From NCBI GenBank assembly GCA_019454045.1, contig SKCR01033649.1, positions 124,001 to 188,000 of the forward strand: DNA of 64,000 nucleotides, given 5' to 3'. The notes beneath the pieces are model-generated. The model ran no database searches, was not told the DNA's origin, and saw only the letters and a program-made list of their open reading frames with translations. Shown one piece after another: positions 57,121 through 64,000 of the stretch; the first letter of the stretch is position 1; every line of letters begins with the position of its first letter. Origin of the DNA: Zanthoxylum bungeanum. Lineage: Eukaryota; Streptophyta; Magnoliopsida; Sapindales; Rutaceae. The translations under genes and the position numbers were made by a program.

Positions 57121-58591
57121 ACTTACATCGCTAGTACTTGCGACAATCAATACGCTTTGGTTTTGGTCGTCCAGGACTTTAACAGGTTCTGTGTACGCCT
57201 CTTCTGGGTTTATTGAGAATCGTAGTGTATTGGATATGATGTCAAGATGGAAGTATCACTTCAGTCATATGGAGATGATGATCACACAGGGATAGAGAAC
57301 TGGTGCTCTAATGTGTTGCAACCATCGGGATAATATGACAAGGTCATGATTACCCGATTAAATAGACTAGTTGCTTGAGATATGATATATGCTTCGTACG
57401 AGGCAAACACTATTCCAGCCCCAGGCCTTGCATGTGACCATCCGATACTGGATCGCAATACGCAATACTATGTATACTACGCCTGACATAGATTATATAT
57501 TCCTTTAAGAATATTTCTGGAGAATTGGGTAAGCATGGTGCTTTGCTAGAAGCCAACCATGTCGCGTAAATTGGTAAAAACATAGTACAAGTTACGTACG
57601 TGTTCGGATAGTCCGCCAATCGGATTTACTGCCAACATATCCAGGGATCTCATGGCTCGCTTCCCGAAGATTCACCGATGACGTATGATTCGAACATAAT
57701 TAATCTGGGATTAATTACAGAGAGATTTTATCTGGTATAAAATACTATTTGAAGAAAGAGAACGATTAATTTGGAATTAATTGATAAAATAATACATTCA
57801 ATATATAAAACGAAATTAGATTTCGACGCGGAATTAAAATTAGATTTTAATTCGGGCGAATAAATTAATTTATAATTAATTCGCGAGCGATGTGAATAGT
57901 AATTTTACTAGGCATAATTATTTAATTAATTTTGATTTAATTACGTCGCAACGAAAAATTCGTTAATTCGAAATTAATGAACCCGAGCCCGAAATATATT
58001 TGCGGGCCCACTCAGATTTTGAATTTAAGTGGGGCCCACAAGTCACATCGCAAGTCCCATCGCAAGTCACTTTAGTAATGTAAGTCATGTCACATTTTTG
58101 TGATTGACATCCAGTCACTATTCATGATGGGAGTAGATGGAGGCATTGATTGGTTTTTTTCCCTCCAATTTGATTTATTCTTTTTGGAAAAAGGATATAC
58201 CGAATTTGCTTTTGAATTTTTCATAACTTGAATTGGTTTTAGAAACAAAAATACAAGACATAGTAAAAAGCTCTCTCTTATTTCCTCATTGGCCGAACAC
58301 TTCTTGTTCTGTTGGGGAAATTTTTTTGCAAAATTTCTCCATTGATAGCACACAAAGAATCATATCAATGTGTTAGGAAAACTAATCCCTTGAGCTTGGA
58401 ATCAAGATCAAAGCTTGGAGCTTGGATTCAACATTCAAAGAGGAGATCTTGGAGGACTTCTCAAAGCACAATTTTTTGTTCTCAACACTTCCAAAATTCG
58501 TTCAAAGTGAGTATTATTTCCGCTTTTCTCCTTTAAGTATTCACATGATTTCATTGCTTAAATGATATTGGGACACTTTAGAAACCCAACA
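57121..58591 (+). repeat. Element A 5' LTR, second part
   Basis: It resumes after the duplicated ACTTA (57121-57125) and ends GAAACCCAACA at 58591. Joined to 39146-39618 it makes a normal-length copia LTR of about 1.94 kb. The frames at 57410-57619 and 58090-58353 are LTR shadows. Confidence 0.92.
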
Positions 58592-60710
58592 ATGGTATCA
58601 TGGAGCCTATTTGAGCATGGAATTTAATTAGGGTTCTTAACATAAAATTTGGGTATTTTTGATTTGAGCATGTTTTAATCAAATTGTTTGTTTGACTATG
58701 CTTGTATGTTGATAACTTAGAGTTATGCATGATCAATTTTAAGAAAAATTAATTGGATTAATTTTCCCCAAATTCATTGTGTTAGCCGAATGTATAGATG
58801 AACCCTAGGTCATGGTATTTTTTGTTTTTTGATCATTAGATGAGTTTAAAGACATGGATATATTGATCCGTGATTCAATCGTATTGAAATCGGAATCGGG
58901 TATAAAAATCCATCAAATTTCGTGACCTATAGCATGAAAATGAGTTGATTTTGTCTCAATAATGTTGGACGTGTATTGATGATGAATAAGCATGATTAAT
59001 TGATTAGATTAGTATTTTGGAAATGTTAATTTAAATAGTTAATCATGGTTAAACACTTTGATTTATTAAATTGTGAATTTTTGAAAATTAGAATTTAATA
59101 AATTGGGATTAATTTGGAATTGGGCTTAATTGTTGTATTTGGGCCTAATGGGCTTGGTTGGGCCAAATTGGTTTAGGTCAATTGGATTGGATCCAAATTA
59201 GGCCTAAATCATTCCATTAAGTCCAAATAGAACAAATGAGCCTTTTATGTTTAATTGGGCCTAATGGGCCGAAAGTCCATACCTTAAGAAATTAATTGAA
59301 AGCCCAATGGACTTTAATTAAATGACATTGGATGTTAATTGGACTTTGAGACCCATTTAGATTAGATTTGGAATCTAAGTCGTAAAGGCACATTAAAAAG
59401 TGTAATTATTTAATTTGGAATTAAATATAGAATTAATATTGAATATGAATTAAATTAGATTTAAATTGTAGTTCGATATAATTCAAGAATTTGTACTTCG
59501 AGTATTTATTCTTAAACGAGTTGGACTCGCGCAAATAAAATCGTTGTTTGAACATTGGATGATCACTTTATTCAAAGATTAATTAATTGGATTAGATTGA
59601 TTGAATAACGTGCTTTGTATGAATACATGGTTGTGTTGAATGAATAATGTATATCAGATGGATATTAGAAGGGAAAGGGCAATTTTGGAAATTGTTGTAA
59701 ATTTAGAATTTATTAAATTGGACCTGCGTGTCCAGCCTTATCTCTTTTGATTCTTTGTAATTCTCTTCTCACCTAATTCCCCTCAATGTTAATGAGGTTT
59801 CTTTAATTGTATTATGTAATTAGGTAGAAGTAAGAACAGTGCTAGCCGGGGAGAGGAAAGTGAGTGATTTGTTCTAGGAACAATCTGTGAGATATCTATC
59901 CGCATATCATTATTAATTTATTTTCCGCGCCTTATTATGATTTTAGAATGCATGTTTAAGGGTGTATGATGAGACCTAATCAAAGATAATAAATTGTTTG
60001 CCAATTTACGCGAAAAACCCTAAACAAATATTAAGTGTTTTCGTTCCATTGAGTGATTCTTACTCAAGATCCAAGATTGGCACTGGTTTGTTGGCCAAAG
60101 TCAAGACCTTCGTCCATCGCGGATGTGTTTGAATCATGAAGGCTTTGTTCCATATCGTATGTCTTGTCCAATTTGTGATTTATTGGCCAAATTCAAGATC
60201 ACTTCTTGTCCATCGACATCGATTACGAAGCTTTCCAAAGTCAATAGGTTCCGCTTAACTGGAATCATTAAGCTTGTTGTGCCAAAGCCAAGGCTTAGTT
60301 GATTCGGAGGAAAATGTTAGTAAAATATATTGGACATATTGGCATATATATTGTATATATATTTCGGACTTGGAGGTCCACCTACCGGATCTAGGAATTG
60401 GATGAAATCCAATTGATCTTAGAGATCTACCTAGTTAAATATCATACAGCTTGTTGGCCAAAGTCAAGGTTGTGTGTTATTTAACGGGATCCTAGCCCTC
60501 TAGGAAACTAGGTATCCCGAGTACTCAATAAAGGGTTAGAGGCTCGCCGAAAAATAGTGGGAGGCTAGTATTGAATTTGCAATTTCGTTCAAATACTTAG
60601 TTTTACGCGCTTTCAAATTATTTCGTCAATTATATTTATTAGTTGGACTAATATTTTATTATTTTTCTTGTAACAGTTAGACTATACCCATACATCGTTA
60701 ATCAAATAGT
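58592..60710 (+). other. Element A: PBS and copia 5' leader
   Basis: TGGTATCATGGAGCC (58593-58607), one base after the LTR, is an initiator tRNA-Met PBS. The leader holds repeated TGGGCC/T words at 59115-59285, three TTGGCCAA palindromes (60091, 60183, 60454) and TTTTTCTTGTAACAG|TT just before gag (about 60663-60677). No gene. Confidence 0.82.
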
Positions 60711-61509
60711 TTGACTATTGCAATTAAGAAGATAGGAAAGTTAAACATCAGAGATATTATCATGGGTGATAATGTCTTTAATGGCATAAACTTTCAAGTC
60801 TGGGATATGAATCTTAGGATTGTCCTGGGATCTGAGAAGTTACTCTATACTATAGAGAGACCTCTTGGGCCTAAGCCCCGACCTGAGCAGTTGCTTGAGC
60901 TAGAGCTTTAGAAGACTCATAGCGATGACAACTCGGCTGCTCAATCAGTTATGCTTGCTGCTATGACTCCACAATTCCGTCGTCAGAACAAGGGATTGGA
61001 TCCCTATGAGATGATAGTGAAGTTGCATGATCTTCACCGATCTAATCTTAGATTGCCAAGATATGAGTTGCAGAAGAAGCTATTCTGCGCTCGCATGTTA
61101 GAGGGTACGTCTATTAAGCATCATGTGTCATAGATGATTGCTGACATTGAGTAGCTGGGACATATGGGCATCGTCTTCGAGGCTGAGACTTCAATAGATT
61201 TGATCTTACAGTCTCTCCCCGACACTTGGAGTGGGTTCATCATGAACTACAATATGATGAACCAAGAACAAACTCTTGGAGAGTTGATGTCCACACTGCG
61301 TGAAGCAGAAAAAGAGCTTCAAAAGGGCAAGAAGTACGAGGAGCACTTCGCTTCAAAATCTAAGACTCTAAGGGCTTGGCCCAATGTGACTGGAGGTGTA
61401 AAGAATAAGAAGAGCAAGGCCAAATCGTCGAAATCTTCTGGGAAGGATAATGACAAATCCCAAGATGTATGTCTCCAGTGCGGCAAGCGGGGTCACTGGA
61501 AGCGTGACT
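60711..61509 (+). pseudogene. Element A: copia gag, cut by element H
   Basis: NIRDIIMGDNVFNGINF, LYTIERPLGPKPRPEQ, then a stop at 60909-60911, PQFRRQNKGLDPYEM, two more stops near 61131 and 61152, DTWSGFIMNYNMMNQ, a Lys/Ser-rich stretch and a zinc knuckle, CLQCGKRGHWKRD. The knuckle is cut before its last Cys by an LTR starting at 61510. The expected first Met is Ile here. Confidence 0.88.
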
Positions 61510-62624
61510 TGTTAGTGTTCCTAGAACATGCCAAGGATCTAATAAGCATGAATGTGTGTGAATAATTCATTATAAGGTCTGGAATATACTTACAATGAAT
61601 GGTTTTGGCTTTTCAAAATTTTGAGAAGATCTACAAGATCCAAGCTATGTATGTTGATTCCAAGCTTTGAGTTGTTTCCCTATCACCTTTGTTGATCTTT
61701 GAAGTGCTAGCTAACTTGATTTTGCAACAAAATCAATGAGAGAAGAACAAGGAAGCTCACGCCCAAGCTTGTGTGTTCTAGGGTTTTGATTTGTGTTCTC
61801 TACCCAAAATGAGAGAGGGAGATGAGTTTTGGTAAAAGCCAATTTACCTTTTTCACCTAAACAAGGTGGTTGGGTAAATGGTTTCACCAAAACCATTTCA
61901 ATGTGGTTGGAAAGTTGGGTAAATGTCAATCACTCTCCCAACGACCACATGTGAAGTGGGCCCCACTTTTGAATTCAAAATTCAAATGGTTTCTATGAAT
62001 GTTTGCCGCGGCTCAGATCCGTTTAATCCGATTAATTGAATTTTCGTCGCTAAACAATTAAATCTTTATTAATATATCCGATATATTAATTTTAGCCCAT
62101 ATCAATAAATTAAATAGAAAAATCAAATTTAACTATTAAATTTATTTTGCCGATTAATTCCAAATTAATCACGTTCTCTCTCTTCTGAACACATTTAATC
62201 CCAAATTAAATAATACCTCAATTAATCCCAGATTAATTTTCTCTCTCTTAATTTAAGTCAACTGCCATCGATGAATCTTTGGGAAGCGACCCAAGAGACC
62301 TCTAGATATGTTGGCAGTAAATCCGGTTATCGGACTATCCGATTAAGTGCGTACCTCGTACTACGTACTAACCATTTTACAAGACATTGTTGGCTTCTAG
62401 CAAAGCACCATGCCTACCCAATTCTCCAGAAATATTCTTACTGGAATATACAATCTATGTCAGGCGTAGAATACGTAGTATTGCGTATAGCGATCCAGTA
62501 TCAGATGTCACATGTAAAGCCTAGGGCTGGAATAGTGTCTGCCCCGTACCAATCATAAATCGGATCACAAGCAACTAGTCTCTTTAATCGGATAATCATG
62601 ACGTTGTCACATTATCCCGATGGT
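61510..62624 (-). mobile_element. Element H: copia LTR inserted in element A gag, cut by element I
   Basis: It starts TGTTAGTGTTCCTAG right after the gag zinc knuckle (possible TSD TGACT, 61505-61509) and follows the 1-2075 LTR type (GAAGTGGGCCCCAC near 61950, AAGCGACCCAAGAGA near 62284). At 62625 it is interrupted by gypsy LTR I. Its orientation matches the minus-strand LTRs. Confidence 0.82.
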
Positions 62625-64000
62625 TGATGAGTGGTAATTATATCACTATTTCCCACTCATTTAACCTAATATTTTGTATAGTTTCTCGAGTTTTATGAAC
62701 GTTTTGATGTGTTTTTATTTATTTTGCAGATAAAAATAATATTGGGACTTAATGGAATTAACTCGGGGCTAAAAGGATGAAATACGGAGGAAAAATGGTC
62801 AAAAACAAAATTTTCTATACGCGTCAAGAAGTGTGGTCCTAAATTCCAGTTTTGCGCATGATTCGTATTTTGGCCATAACTTTTTCATCCGATATCTGAT
62901 TGAGCTGATTCAAGTTTTAGCTTAAAGAATACCCAAAGATCTACAACTTTGAAGATTTAAATATTTTCGAATTCTGAAGTGTGGAAGGCCGAAATTGATG
63001 AACAATCCAGTATATTTTGAGTAATTACTAAAGTCATTTTCAAAATATAAAATAAAATTAATAAAAATAAAAATAAAAATTGTCAAACTTCCATCAAACA
63101 TGTTGCATGTTTGATGCCATATTTGGTGCCATGTTTGGTGTCATATTTGATGCCATGTTTGGTGGAGCAATCGGTGGAGCAATTGGTGGAGAAATTGGTG
63201 GAAGCCTTTAGGTTTTTCTATAAATACCAAGCCATTTCATTTGTAATTCTGATGCTTTCCTCAGGTTTTTGTAAGAAATTTAAGGATTGCATCTTGTTTT
63301 TATTTATTTTCAGTATTTAATTTATGCATTTTTATTTTCAGTAATAGTAGTAGTTCTTCTTCTTCTTCTCTTTTCTTTTATGTTTAGTAGTTAGATTTCC
63401 GCTGGGGGAAGGGTGAAGCTTTTATTATTTTAATTTAGATTAATCTCCCTTAATTTTAATATGGAAATTATAATTCAAATTAAAAGGATTACTGCATTAA
63501 TGGCTGGTTTTATTTATTTGACATCAAGTAACACCGCCTATATGGCTGGTCTTTAGGTGACAGATAAGTACCGCCTATATGGCTGGTTTATGGACAAATA
63601 ATAATACCACCTTTATGGCTGGTTAGACTTAATTAAAATCTAACTTAATGAGGAATACCGCCTATATGGTTGGTTGGTAATATCATTGATAAATTCTATA
63701 TTATAGTAAGGGAGATTACTAATTTATAAATAGTAAAGGTGGATCCCCTAACCCCAACATTTTGTTTTTATTCTAGGGAAGTGATGAAACACAATATCCA
63801 CACTTAATAATTGATATAATTATTTATTGGGTAATTTTTTAGTTTGTTTATTGAGTCTTAAGTTTAATGCTTCTTGTTGTCTGATCACCAATAGGATTGA
63901 TGTGGTAAATCTAAAATGAACTTGGAAAATGGATTTTAGGTTTCAGCCTTAGATTCAATAGCCTACGATCTTCCTTGAGGATAAATAATATTTGCGTCTG
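62625..64000 (+). mobile_element. Element I: Ty3/gypsy LTR, running off the window
   Basis: It begins TGATGAGTGGTAATTATATCAC and follows the element G LTR: GGTGGAG-type repeats at 63095-63205, TATAAATA at 63219-63226, and ACCGCC...GGCTGG iterons at 63489-63680. Near 63985 the sequence jumps from GAGGATAAATA to TATTTGCGTCTG, a deletion relative to G. Whether it is a solo LTR or part of a full element cannot be told here. Confidence 0.88.

Overview
This window is nuclear DNA from a flowering plant, probably a eudicot. The evidence is nested LTR retrotransposons of plant type, primer-binding sites (PBS) for plant initiator tRNA-Met and tRNA-Asp, and a P-class PPR reading frame. I see no prokaryotic signals, no tRNA or rRNA genes and no CRISPR. 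About 95% is retrotransposon. The only host-type locus I can support is a broken PPR gene on the minus strand at 36.5-38.4 kb.

Layout. 1-2520: LTR and RNase H remnant of a minus-strand Ty1/copia element. 2871-4391 and 13264-~15.4k: a minus-strand Athila-like Ty3/gypsy element (E), split by a second gypsy element (D, 4392-13258) with target-site duplication (TSD) CCTTT. 15.56-22.0k: a minus-strand copia element (C). 22.0-24.99k: a decayed Tat-lineage gypsy integrase and its repeat-rich 3' region. 24.99-30.65k: a plus-strand gypsy element (called ii). 30.65-35.49k: 5' LTR and leader of a minus-strand copia element (F). 35.5-39.1k: intergenic DNA and the PPR pseudogene. 39.15-61.5k: a plus-strand copia element (A) whose 5' LTR was split by a minus-strand copia element of the same family (B, 39619-57120, TSD ACTTA), itself split by a gypsy element (G, 44438-51919, TSD CATGC). 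61.5-64.0k: a third nest, in which copia LTR H sits in the gag of A and gypsy LTR I sits in H.

The most notable content is in gypsy elements D, ii and G. All are non-autonomous, with no complete reverse transcriptase or integrase core. Each carries a nearly full-length, intron-free copy of LOG, the plant cytokinin-activating phosphoribohydrolase (PGGxGTxxE family). It lies between the end of the pol-derived sequence and the polypurine region, where Athila elements carry their env-like ORF. The three copies are diverged and broken at different places, so LOG was probably present in a shared ancestor. Each is preceded by a conserved pyrimidine-rich CAG that looks like a 3' splice site. All three share a basic tail that aligns to GKKRKLD-D-NL, an NLS-like plus EAR-like (LxLxL) ending.

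Regulatory structure is also concentrated in these elements: an array of CACGTG/ACGTG boxes in the U3 of element ii, palindromic ACCGCC...GGCTGGT iterons in the downstream half of the ii/G/I LTRs, TTGGCCAA palindromes in the copia leaders, and clusters of TGGGCC/T (site II) motifs in those leaders. All element boundaries were read by eye. Indels in homopolymers could be real decay or sequencing error.
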